From positions 1 to 8,649 of the forward strand of contig CAZLLB010000141.1 of NCBI GenBank assembly GCA_964560165.1: DNA of 8,649 bases. The letters run 5' to 3'. Positions 1 to 5,787 of this stretch are shown in pieces. Origin of the DNA: Parvibaculum sp964560165 (GTDB lineage Bacteria > Pseudomonadota > Alphaproteobacteria > Parvibaculales > Parvibaculaceae). The notes beneath the pieces were generated by a model that saw nothing but the letters and a program-made list of their open reading frames with translations, was not told where the DNA came from and did not search any database. How positions within the stretch are numbered: position 1 is the first letter of the stretch; every line of letters starts with the position of its first letter. The translations under genes and the position numbers were made by a program.

Positions 1-476
1 GATCGGCGAGTTGAGGTTCGACAATGTTGAGGCGACCGCGCTCACCTCTGGCGACGCGCAGGCGGTATTGCAGCGGGTGCTTGCCGCGGGTCGCATCATG
101 CTCGCAGCCGATACGTTGGGCGCGGGCTGGATGATGATCGACAAGGCGGTGGCTTACGCCAAGGAGCGCAAACAATTTGGCCGCGTCATCGGTTCTTTCC
201 AGGCGGTCAAGCATCTCTGTGCCGAGATGGCTGCCGAACTTGAGCCCGGCCGTTCGCTTGTCTGGTATGCAGCGCATGCTTTCGATGAGGTGCCGGAGGA
301 AGCGGCTCTGATGGCCGCTCACGCAAAATCGCATCTTTGCGAGGTTGGCCGCTTTGTCGCGCGTACCGCTACTGAGGTTCACGGCGGCATGGGCTTCACC
401 GATCTGCTCGGCCTCCACTATTGGTTCAAGCGCATCGGTCTCGATCGGCAATTGCTTGGCTCGCCCGAGCGCGTTC
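1..476 (+). CDS. Acyl-CoA dehydrogenase, C-terminal part (broken at both ends)
   Basis: This is the C-terminal, all-helical half of a flavin-dependent acyl-CoA dehydrogenase, which introduces a 2,3-double bond into an acyl-CoA thioester. About 158 residues are visible. The frame is open from base 2, so the true start lies outside the window, and the other end is cut by the run of N. Family motifs are clear: RKQFGRVIGSFQAVKH, the typical helix after the beta domain, then EVHGGMGFT, the FAD-contacting loop near the C-terminus. The stretch that would carry the canonical IYEGT motif with the catalytic Glu reads HYWFKRIGLDRQLLGSPERV instead. It therefore belongs to a divergent subfamily, as seen in FadE-type enzymes acting on bulky substrates or in the non-canonical subunit of heteromeric enzymes. 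The substrate cannot be read. Only some ten residues would normally follow, so the stop is probably hidden in or beyond the gap. Confidence 0.93.
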
Positions 477-486
477 NNNNNNNNNN
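477..486. other. Assembly gap (10 N)
   Basis: Ten consecutive N interrupt the sequence. A round number of N is usually a scaffolding placeholder and not a measured length, so the two flanks may be separated by much more DNA. The reading frame of the acyl-CoA dehydrogenase before the gap and the frame used after it differ, and the protein character changes sharply across it. Confidence 0.97.
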
Positions 487-618
487 GACTACAACCGGCA
501 ACAAAGCGATTTTAACCGCTACCTGAGCGATCAGCGGAAGAGCGCCCGCCAGAACTTGCCGTATCAACTACTGGGGCAACTTGGCGGGGCGGCATTGCAG
601 GGCTGGGCGGCTAACTAA
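487..618 (+). pseudogene. C-terminal fragment of an unrecognised, possibly phage-derived protein
   Basis: An open frame enters from the gap and ends at TAA 616-618, giving 43 visible residues. It begins DYNRQQSDFNRYLSDQRKSA and ends GGAALQGWAAN. The composition (Q/N/S/D/R, alternating aromatic residues, then a small Gly/Ala-rich hydrophobic tail) is unlike an acyl-CoA dehydrogenase tail. It recalls the C-termini of phage virion or internal proteins, but that is an impression from composition and not a motif match. It is on the same strand as its neighbours and is followed after 32 bp by a strong inverted repeat that could be its terminator. It could equally be the end of an ordinary hypothetical gene whose body was lost in the gap. 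It is called a fragment only because its start is not in the assembly. Confidence 0.4.
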
Positions 619-650
619 AGCGGTTTCCCGGAGTGGTTTTCTCCTTTAAG

Positions 651-683
651 GGTGTGGGCGGCGGATCGGACGCCGCCCACACC
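651..683 (+). terminator. Perfect 13-bp inverted repeat, possible terminator or 5'-UTR hairpin
   Basis: Bases 651-663 (GGTGTGGGCGGCG) are an exact reverse complement of 671-683, with a 7-base loop between. This gives a very stable GC-rich stem. No T-run follows on either strand, so it is not a textbook intrinsic terminator. It lies 32 bp after the stop of the orphan fragment and 14 bp before the SemiSWEET start. It may end the upstream transcript or act as an attenuating or stabilising hairpin in the leader of the transporter gene. Confidence 0.5.
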
Positions 684-697
684 TGCGAGATTGCCCC

Positions 698-982
698 ATG
701 TATTTTGGATATATCGCTGCCTTCCTCACCACCGCCTCGTTCATTCCGCAAGCCATCAAGACCATCCGCACGCATGACACGGGCGGTATTTCGGTCCTCA
801 TGTATTTCGGCTTCGTCACCGGCGTTTTCTTCTGGCTGGTCTATGGCATCCTATTGGCGGACATCGCCATCATAGCGGCGAATTTTCTGACCTTTATGCT
901 GGCCCTGCCGATCCTCGTCATCGCCGCCCGCAATGAATTGCGCAGCCGCCGGGCTAAAAATCGGCTCTCCGGTCAAGCGTGA
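698..982 (+). CDS. SemiSWEET-family sugar transporter
   Basis: A 94-residue membrane protein of the bacterial SemiSWEET (MtN3/PQ-loop) family, small triple-helix units that dimerise to move mono- or disaccharides across the inner membrane. Three hydrophobic helices are visible at about residues 2-22, 33-52 and 55-77. The signature PQ turn is in helix 1 (SFIPQAIKTIRT, P17-Q18), followed by the family's TGGIS loop. W46 in helix 2 and N62 in helix 3 sit 16 residues apart, as expected for the paired Trp/Asn that line the sugar pocket in this family. The C-terminus is a short basic tail (RSRRAKNR). The ATG at 698 is chosen because the first helix starts immediately; the ribosome-binding site is weak (GAG at 687-689). 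The gene stands alone, 106 bp upstream of the dehydrogenase. The sugar is unknown. Confidence 0.9.
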   Translation: MYFGYIAAFLTTASFIPQAIKTIRTHDTGGISVLMYFGFVTGVFFWLVYGILLADIAIIAANFLTFMLALPILVIAARNELRSRRAKNRLSGQA

Positions 983-1074
983 CGCGACGTTCCAAACTCG
1001 CGCTTGCAAGGGGCCCGCTGGCCTGATTGCATGTCGCCCATAGACATCAGAAGAGGCGCGTTTGAAGCGTGTCC

Positions 1075-1080
1075 AGGGAG
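1075..1080 (+). promoter_or_regulatory. Ribosome-binding site of the dehydrogenase gene
   Basis: AGGGAG lies 8 bases before ATG 1089. It favours this start over the in-frame TTG at 1062, which has no comparable site and would add nine non-conserved residues in front of the MRAAVF beta strand where this family normally begins. Confidence 0.75.
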
Positions 1081-1088
1081 AAAACATC

Positions 1089-2183
1089 ATGCGCGCAGCT
1101 GTATTCCGCAATGGCGATCTTGTCGCCGGCACCATCGAAGAGCCCAAGCCCGCCGATGGTCAGGTTCTGGTCAAGACGCTCGCCTGCGGCATTTGCGGGT
1201 CCGACCTCCACACCTTTCATCACGCCGAGAAAATGAATGAGGTGTCGAAGCGGTCGGGGTCCGAATTCGCCATGGACCTGAAGCGGGACATCGTTTTCGG
1301 TCATGAGTTCTGCGCCGAAATTCTCGATCATGGCCCCAATACGCAGAAGACGCTGAAAGCCGGTACGCGGGTCTGCTCCGTGCCGATCGCCATAGAGGTC
1401 AAAGGCGAGAAAGCCGACGTGTTTCCGCTTGGCTTTTCAAATACGCTGCCGGGCGGCTTTGCCGAGCGTATGGTGCTGAACGAGATGATGTTGCTCGAAG
1501 TGCCAAATGGGCTTGCGACTGATCAGGCCGCGCTCACCGAGCCGATGGCCGTTGGCTGGCATGCTGTTGAAAAATCAAATCTGACGCCGGAAGATATTCC
1601 GCTTGTCATCGGCTGCGGCCCGGTTGGCCTTGCCGTCATCGCCAGCCTCAAGATCAAAGGTGTACATCCGATCATCGCCGCCGATTTCAGCCCGGCGCGG
1701 CGCAAGCTGGCCGAAGGCATGGGCGCTGACATCGTTCTCGATCCGGGCAAGGAATCTCCTTACAAGCGCTGGACGGACGAGGCGACGCCTGAAGGCTTTG
1801 ACGCCAAGAACGTCATGGCGCTGCTCGGCATGGGTCCAAAGATCCGCCCCGGCGTCATTTTCGAATGTGTTGGCGTGCCCGGCATCATCCAGCAGATTCT
1901 TGAAGGCGCGCCGCGCGCAGCACGCATCGTCGTCGTCGGTGTCTGCATGGAGAAGGATAATTTCGAGCCGTTCTTCGGCATCAACAAAGAGCTCAACATC
2001 CAGTTCGTGCTTGGTTATACGCCGGAAGAGTTCGCGCTGACGCTTCACCATCTCGCCGAAGGCAAGATCGATGGTGAGAAGCTCGTCACCGGCAAGGTCG
2101 GTGTTGAGGGCGTCAAACAAGCCTTCACCGATCTCGCCAACCCGGAGCAACACGCCAAGATTCTCGTTGAACCCTGGCGCTGA
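1089..2183 (+). CDS. Zinc-binding medium-chain alcohol dehydrogenase
   Basis: A 364-residue cytosolic NAD(P)-dependent dehydrogenase of the MDR superfamily (threonine/butanediol/sorbitol dehydrogenase-like). The GroES-like catalytic domain carries CGICGSDLH (C36, D39) and GHE (H72-E73), the expected catalytic zinc ligands. A Rossmann domain follows with GCGPVGLAV near residues 177-185, and its second strand ends in an acidic residue (AADFS), which fits NAD preference. The four-cysteine lobe that binds the structural zinc in classical members is absent: the corresponding stretch reads RVCSVPIAIEVKGEKADVF. An insertion after the first motif (about residues 46-66) separates the two zinc motifs more than usual. 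The alcohol or polyol substrate cannot be read. It converges on the GST gene with only 22 bp between the stops and no obvious terminator hairpin there. Confidence 0.9.
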   Translation: MRAAVFRNGDLVAGTIEEPKPADGQVLVKTLACGICGSDLHTFHHAEKMNEVSKRSGSEFAMDLKRDIVFGHEFCAEILDHGPNTQKTLKAGTRVCSVPIAIEVKGEKADVFPLGFSNTLPGGFAERMVLNEMMLLEVPNGLATDQAALTEPMAVGWHAVEKSNLTPEDIPLVIGCGPVGLAVIASLKIKGVHPIIAADFSPARRKLAEGMGADIVLDPGKESPYKRWTDEATPEGFDAKNVMALLGMGPKIRPGVIFECVGVPGIIQQILEGAPRAARIVVVGVCMEKDNFEPFFGINKELNIQFVLGYTPEEFALTLHHLAEGKIDGEKLVTGKVGVEGVKQAFTDLANPEQHAKILVEPWR

Positions 2184-2205
2184 TCCACTTTTCTGAATGA
2201 TGGCC

Positions 2206-2805
2206 TCAGGTCGGCGCAGTCTCGCGAAAGACTGCCCGGCCTGATGCTTTTTTGAAGAAGGCGGCGAGGTGTGGACGCTCCTCTCGCCAGCCGAGATCGC
2301 CATGGCGAAAGTCGAGATAGCCGAGTGCACATTCGACGGCGATGGTGCCGAGGGTCATCTGCTCATCAAGGCTCGCAGCTTCGGCTTCCAGCAGGTCGAG
2401 CGAGCGGGTTATGGCGCGACGCCAGCGCCCCATCCAGTTTGCCGAGCGTTCCGGTTCAGGACGATTTTTTTCGAAAACCAGCGCTACGGCTGCATCGGCG
2501 ATGCCGTCGCCGATGGCGTGGAGGCGTTGCACCTGCCAGCGCGCCGCACCTGTCGAGGGCAAAAGGGCCGGGCCGTTTAACGTCGCGTCGAGATATTCGC
2601 AGATCAGAGGGCTGTCAAAGAGCGTCGTGCCATCGTCGAGCAGGAGTGCTGGCACTTTGCCGAGCGGGTTTGCCGCATGAAGTTCGGCTGGGTCGGACAG
2701 TGCCGCGACCATTTCCTCGGCGATGAGCTGGCTTGCGCCCTTTTCGCGAATGACGATGCGGACCTTGCGCGCGAATGGCGAGGTTGGGGACGAATAAAGT
2801 TTCAT
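2206..2805 (-). CDS. Glutathione S-transferase family protein (YibF-like)
   Basis: A 199-residue cytosolic glutathione S-transferase. The N-terminal thioredoxin-like domain begins MKLYSSPTSPFARKVRI, with the Ser around residue 9 at the position that contacts the glutathione sulfur. NPLGKVPAL (cis-Pro at P52) and the glutathione gamma-glutamyl-binding DS pair (D64-S65, in FDSPLICEYLD) follow. The C-terminal helical domain runs from about residue 86. Length and the SPTSPFARK opening match the small E. coli YibF type, whose physiological substrate is not established. The start is supported by AAGGAG (complement of 2811-2816) 5 bases upstream of the ATG. It is transcribed divergently from the SPFH gene and may share control elements in the 173-bp region between them. 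Confidence 0.92.
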   Translation of the reverse strand: MKLYSSPTSPFARKVRIVIREKGASQLIAEEMVAALSDPAELHAANPLGKVPALLLDDGTTLFDSPLICEYLDATLNGPALLPSTGAARWQVQRLHAIGDGIADAAVALVFEKNRPEPERSANWMGRWRRAITRSLDLLEAEAASLDEQMTLGTIAVECALGYLDFRHGDLGWREERPHLAAFFKKASGRAVFRETAPT

Positions 2806-2836
2806 CGGGTCTCCTTCGGGTCGGCAGGCCTTCCTG

Positions 2837-2873
2837 TCTCAAGGAAGAGGCGGGCTATCTCAGGGAAGAGGCG
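2837..2873. repeat. Two 16-bp direct repeats, 21-bp period
   Basis: TCTCAAGGAAGAGGCG at 2837-2852 recurs as TCTCAGGGAAGAGGCG at 2858-2873, with 15 of 16 bases identical. The start-to-start distance of 21 bp is two helical turns, so both copies face the same side of the DNA, as expected for a paired operator. The first copy also forms a small inverted repeat with the bases before it (CTTCCT 2830-2835 with AGGAAG 2842-2847). It sits between divergent genes, 31 bp upstream of the GST start and about 105 bp upstream of the SPFH start. No known operator is recognised. Confidence 0.6.
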
Positions 2874-2893
2874 CGGGGGCGATTTCTGCGCTA

Positions 2894-2923
2894 TGCTATA
2901 TTCCATCCAGGAACTGATATTAT
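2894..2923 (+). promoter_or_regulatory. Candidate extended -10 elements for the SPFH operon
   Basis: TGCTATATT at 2894-2902 and TGATATTAT at 2915-2923 each fit an extended -10 pattern (TGn followed by a TATAAT-like hexamer). They stand out in a GC-rich intergenic region upstream of ATG 2979. No convincing -35 hexamer is found 16-18 bp before either one, so the assignment is tentative. Confidence 0.3.
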
Positions 2924-2965
2924 CCGGGAACCGATCCGGCGTCTCGCACCCGTGAGATGCGGCGT

Positions 2966-2971
2966 GGAGGA
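2966..2971 (+). promoter_or_regulatory. Ribosome-binding site of the SPFH gene
   Basis: GGAGGA lies 7 bases before ATG 2979. It fixes the start there and not at the much earlier in-frame ATG at 2775. That ATG overlaps the GST start and would place 68 non-conserved, non-hydrophobic residues in front of the membrane anchor. Confidence 0.8.
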
Positions 2972-2978
2972 AGAGCAC

Positions 2979-3971
2979 ATGCTAGGCGGCACAACTTTTG
3001 TTTTTGCGATTCTATTTCTCGCGATCATTTTTCTGGTCAAGGCGATCAAGGTCGTGCCGCAAGGTTACGTCTATACGGTCGAGCGCTTTGGCCGCTACAC
3101 GCACAGCCTGATGCCCGGTCTTGGTATCATCACGCCGTTCATTGACCGCATCGGTGCCAAGGTCAACATCATGGAGACCGTACTCGACGTGCCGAGCCAG
3201 GAAGTCATCACCAAGGATAACGCGATGGTGACGGTCGATGGTGTTGTTTTCTATCAGGTGCTCGATGCGGCGAAGGCCTCCTATGAGGTCGGCAATCTCC
3301 GGCTCGCCATTCTCAATCTCATCATGACGAATATTCGTACCGTGATGGGCGGGATGGACCTCGATGAGTTGCTTTCGCAGCGCGACAGCATCAATGCGCG
3401 CCTGCTCACTGTGATCGACGAGGCGACCCATCCGTGGGGCCTCAAGGTCACGCGCATTGAGATCAAGGATATCGCGCCACCGCGCGACATCATCGACAGC
3501 ATGGCGCGGCAGATGAAGGCCGAACGTGAGAAGCGGGCCAATATTCTCGAAGCCGAAGGTATGCGTCAGTCGGCCATTCTCGCTGCCGAGGGCAAGAAAC
3601 AGGCGGCTATTCTTGAAGCTGAAGGTCGCCGCGAAGCGGCTTACCGTGACGCCGAGGCGCGTGAGCGCCAGGCTGAAGCCGAGGCGAAAGCTACGCAGGT
3701 CGTCAGCGACGCCATCGCCGGTGGTAATGTGCAGGCGCTGAATTATTTCGTTGCGACGAAATATGTCGAAGCTTTGCGCGATGTCGCCAAGGCACCCAAC
3801 CAGAAGCTCGTGCTGATGCCGCTTGAGGCGGCAAGTGTCATTGGCGCCATTGGCGGCATTGGCGAATTGGCGCGCGAGGCTTTCGGCGGTGGTTCATCGG
3901 GTGGTAGCGGCGGCGTAGCTGCGGCGCGCCGTCCGGCAGGTTCTGTACCGCCCACCGTTCGCGGAGACTAA
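2979..3971 (+). CDS. qmcA: SPFH/band-7 domain membrane protein, QmcA-like
   Basis: A 330-residue stomatin/prohibitin-type (SPFH) protein resembling E. coli QmcA. These proteins oligomerise on the inner membrane and are linked to membrane microdomains and control of membrane proteases. The N-terminus is one membrane anchor (FVFAILFLAIIFLVKAI, residues 7-23). The SPFH core follows, opening with VVPQGYVYTVERFGRY (25-40) and continuing through VPSQEVITKDNAMVTVDGVV and IEIKDIAPP to about residue 185. A long Glu/Ala/Lys helix (about 175-245) then contains three 11-residue repeats. The C-terminus has a hydrophobic patch (ASVIGAIGGIGELA) and a Gly/Ser-rich tail ending PPTVRGD. It lies 3 bp upstream of an NfeD-family gene, the classic qmcA-ybbK arrangement, which supports the assignment. 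The symbol rests on family resemblance and operon context. Confidence 0.92.
   Translation: MLGGTTFVFAILFLAIIFLVKAIKVVPQGYVYTVERFGRYTHSLMPGLGIITPFIDRIGAKVNIMETVLDVPSQEVITKDNAMVTVDGVVFYQVLDAAKASYEVGNLRLAILNLIMTNIRTVMGGMDLDELLSQRDSINARLLTVIDEATHPWGLKVTRIEIKDIAPPRDIIDSMARQMKAEREKRANILEAEGMRQSAILAAEGKKQAAILEAEGRREAAYRDAEARERQAEAEAKATQVVSDAIAGGNVQALNYFVATKYVEALRDVAKAPNQKLVLMPLEAASVIGAIGGIGELAREAFGGGSSGGSGGVAAARRPAGSVPPTVRGD
3543..3641 (+). repeat. Three 33-bp tandem units coding an 11-residue coiled-coil repeat
   Basis: Within the SPFH gene, three consecutive 33-bp units (3543-3575, 3576-3608, 3609-3641) encode ILEAEGMRQSA, ILAAEGKKQAA and ILEAEGRREAA. The protein period is strict but the DNA has diverged by synonymous changes, so this is an old structural hendecad repeat of the flotillin/stomatin helix and not a recent duplication. 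Confidence 0.85.
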
Positions 3972-3974
3972 ACG

Positions 3975-4433
3975 ATGGACGCGGAAAGCACTTCCTTTCT
4001 TGCCGAACTTGGCCAGTGGACATGGTGGATCGTCGCCGCTGTTCTCGGCATTCTCGAATTGCTGGTGCCGGGGATTTTCTTCATCTGGCTAGCGGCGGCG
4101 GCAGCTGTGGTCGGCGGGGTTCTTCTCGTCTTCGATCCACCGCTGACGGTACAGATCGCACTTTTTGCGGTATTGGCCCTCGTCGCCGTCATGGCATCGC
4201 GGGGCTGGCTTGGCCGCCGCCCACTCACCAGCGACCGTCCGCTGCTTAATCAGAGGGCGCGAACCTATATCGGTCGCAGCTTCGCGCTTGAACAGGCGAT
4301 CGTGAATGGGCGCGGCAAACTCAAGATCGGAGATACGCTGTGGCTTGCCTCCGGTCCCGATTTGCCGGTCGGCACGAGCGTTCGTGTTACTGGTGAAAGC
4401 GATGGTGTGCTGATCGTTGAGGCGATGGACTGA
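3975..4433 (+). CDS. NfeD family protein (YbbK-like) with OB fold
   Basis: A 152-residue inner-membrane protein of the short NfeD (YbbK-like) type. Hydrophobic segments at about residues 17-34, 35-52 and 58-77 form a three-helix bundle (WWIVAAVLGILELLVPG then FFIWLAAAAAVVGGVLLVF). The family's ELLVPG turn is at 29-33. After a basic loop (GWLGRRPL), a soluble beta domain of the OB fold runs from about 97 to 150, with GKLKIGDTLWLASG and VGTSVRVTG. It starts 3 bp after the SPFH stop, with GCGGAGA 7 bases before the ATG, so the two are surely co-transcribed. In this family the OB domain is thought to bind the SPFH oligomer. The serine-protease domain of long NfeD proteins is absent. The gene converges with the lipoprotein gene, leaving 15 bp between stops. 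Confidence 0.92.
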   Translation: MDAESTSFLAELGQWTWWIVAAVLGILELLVPGIFFIWLAAAAAVVGGVLLVFDPPLTVQIALFAVLALVAVMASRGWLGRRPLTSDRPLLNQRARTYIGRSFALEQAIVNGRGKLKIGDTLWLASGPDLPVGTSVRVTGESDGVLIVEAMD

Positions 4434-4448
4434 CGATGATCCGTCTCA

Positions 4449-4937
4449 TCACTCCGGCAAACATGCAGTCCCATTAACCTCGCCATGGGAAGCGCGCACG
4501 ATGCGCGTTTCCGTGAAGTCGCGGCAGCGGTGCCCCTGCTTGTCGCGATATTCACGAAGGGGTGTGATCTCGCCGCTTGCCTGCTCGGCGGCGGTGCGCC
4601 AGCGGATGGTGGTGCCAACCGGCACCTCCATGACTTTCCCCATGGCGCGGCGCTGTTCGGAGGCGGGAAAGCCTGACAGGGTTGGCCCGTTAGAACCGCC
4701 GAGGGCATAGCCAATAGCCAGGCCCGTGAGAACGGATGCTTTCGCTCCGTTGCCCGCGCCGACGAGTGAGCCCAGAAGCGCTCCGCCACCGGGGCCTACA
4801 AGGCCCGTTCCTCCATCGTCGATCGGCGTCTTGATGAGCGGCACAGGGCGCTGCTCGGTGATGTGCGGTTGTGGGTTTGTTGTCTGCGCGCAGGCTGAGA
4901 GAGCCAGCGCGACGGAGAATACAGCTAATCTTTTCAT
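4449..4937 (-). CDS. Outer-membrane lipoprotein, glycine-zipper surface antigen type
   Basis: A 162-residue predicted lipoprotein. The signal peptide MKRLAVFSVALALSAC ends in a lipobox (LSAC) with the lipidated Cys at 16. The next residue is Ala and not Asp, consistent with sorting to the outer membrane. A Gly/Ala-rich segment (about 42-85) has glycine-zipper spacing, as in the 17-kDa rickettsial surface antigen family. The C-terminal domain (about 105-160) resembles the RT0821/Lpp0805-type module, with REYRDKQGHRCRDFTET and a final NGTACL; C138 and C159 could form a disulfide. The precise role is unknown; such proteins are usually envelope structural or stress lipoproteins. It is the last gene of a three-gene minus-strand cluster, starting 10 bp after the stop of the preceding gene. 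The ribosome-binding site is weak, so translation may be coupled. Confidence 0.85.
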   Translation of the reverse strand: MKRLAVFSVALALSACAQTTNPQPHITEQRPVPLIKTPIDDGGTGLVGPGGGALLGSLVGAGNGAKASVLTGLAIGYALGGSNGPTLSGFPASEQRRAMGKVMEVPVGTTIRWRTAAEQASGEITPLREYRDKQGHRCRDFTETRIVRASHGEVNGTACLPE

Positions 4938-4947
4938 CGGATCGTCT

Positions 4948-5457
4948 TTACGAAATGATTTTCAGCAGAGGTTGAATATAGCGCCGCAGGGTGGGGCTTA
5001 ACGCCGCTATAGCGCTCAGGATCATCGTGATCGCCGCCATGTTGCCATTTGCGGTGCCGAGGCCTTTCGCTTCTTCGTTGCCCTTCAGAAAGCGTGCGAG
5101 GCCCTCCGTTACCTGCTCGAAGCGATCTTCCAGCTCCTCAAAATCCTCGCGCAGGTTTTCACGTGCATCCTCTATCGATCGGGCGAGGATTTCAGATTCG
5201 AGTTGCGCCGTGCGGCCGGGTGCCTGCATCGCATAGACAAGAGCTGCGCCGGCCAGCACGGCGAGCGCGCCGCCGACGATCAGTGCCGCATTCAGGTTGC
5301 CGTAGGCATCGGCCAGCGCAAGGAAGAGCGCGAGCGAGAGCATGACCAAAGCGAGCAATCCGATCAGGACAGCAACGGCTGTCCACAGGACGCGCCGAGC
5401 GGCCTTGCGCGCCTCGATTTCGGCGCGCATCAGTTCAACCTCGGCGAGGCGGCGCAA
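4948..5457 (-). CDS. YqjE/holin-X-type small membrane protein
   Basis: About 169 residues if started at TTG 5457, or 160 from ATG 5430. An amphipathic Arg/Glu helix (LRRLAEVELMRAEIEARKAA) leads into two membrane helices at about residues 26-49 and 57-77. A charged helix rich in Glu/Asp/Arg (about 82-125, likely coiled coil) and a weaker hydrophobic stretch (140-155) follow. The plan matches YqjE / putative holin superfamily III (Pfam Holin-X) proteins, which despite the name are mostly chromosomal and lie beside DUF883/YqjD genes, as here. Their job is unsettled; ribosome-membrane association and stress roles have been proposed for the YqjD partner. The start is doubtful: the only good Shine-Dalgarno (GAGG, complement of 5439-5442, 8-base spacer) precedes ATG 5430, but homologous helix sequence extends upstream of it. 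The frame is open back to the TAG ending the neighbour gene. Confidence 0.8.
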   Translation of the reverse strand: MRRLAEVELMRAEIEARKAARRVLWTAVAVLIGLLALVMLSLALFLALADAYGNLNAALIVGGALAVLAGAALVYAMQAPGRTAQLESEILARSIEDARENLREDFEELEDRFEQVTEGLARFLKGNEEAKGLGTANGNMAAITMILSAIAALSPTLRRYIQPLLKIIS

Positions 5458-5487
5458 TTTGGCGGCAGTGTCTTTCGTGATTTTGTC

Positions 5488-5787
5488 CTACCGCGTTAGC
5501 AGGCGTGCGAGCACGAAGCCGAGGCCCAGCGCGATCAGCGCGCTTGGCACGGGGTTTTCGGAGATCTGCTTCTGGAGTTCCTTCCAGCCCTCCTGAGCGC
5601 GGTCGCTCATGTCTTCGGCAAAATCGCCTGCCGCTTCGCGCAGACCCTCAGCGCCTTCCTCGACACCTTCGGCAATCACCGTCTTGGCCTCAGCCAGCGC
5701 CTTTGTCAGGCGCTCGATTTCATCGCGAAGGGCGTCCAGTTCCTGCGTGACTTTGTCATCGGCGGCTTTCGCGGTTTTCTCGGTCAT
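5488..5787 (-). CDS. DUF883 family (ElaB/YqjD-like) membrane-anchored protein
   Basis: A 99-residue protein of the ElaB/YqjD/DUF883 type. Residues 1-76 are a highly charged helix (TQELDALRDEIERLTKALAE, then EGVEEGAEGLREAAGDFAED). A single C-terminal membrane helix follows, introduced by the family's Asn-Pro (ENPVPSALIALGLGFVLARL) and ending in a basic LLTR. E. coli members are tail-anchored inner-membrane proteins that bind ribosomes in stationary phase; whether this one does is not shown. ATG 5787 is preferred over the in-frame GTG at 5817 because it has GGGA five bases upstream and the usual short MTEKTAK opening. It is the first gene of a minus-strand trio; its TAG stop is in frame with, and 30 bp before, the TTG start of the YqjE-like gene. 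Confidence 0.88.
   Translation of the reverse strand: MTEKTAKAADDKVTQELDALRDEIERLTKALAEAKTVIAEGVEEGAEGLREAAGDFAEDMSDRAQEGWKELQKQISENPVPSALIALGLGFVLARLLTR

Noticed and set aside
633..875. A Ser/Pro/Arg-rich frame overlapping the SemiSWEET gene on the plus strand
   Set aside because: It is out of frame with the transporter, which has clear helices and the PQ motif. The composition is that of a shadow frame.
1575..2330. A 251-codon open frame on the minus strand opposite the dehydrogenase gene
   Set aside because: It lies wholly antisense to a well-supported coding gene and the GST 3' end. It shows no recognisable domain and is a by-product of high GC codon usage.
2775..2978. N-terminal extension of the SPFH protein by 68 residues
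   Set aside because: The extension overlaps the GST start region and the repeats, has no ribosome-binding site, and displaces the membrane anchor. A strong GGAGGA precedes ATG 2979.
4948..5787. Phage lysis cassette suggested by the holin-like name
   Set aside because: The pair DUF883 plus Holin-X/YqjE is a normal chromosomal arrangement. No endolysin, spanin or other phage gene accompanies it.
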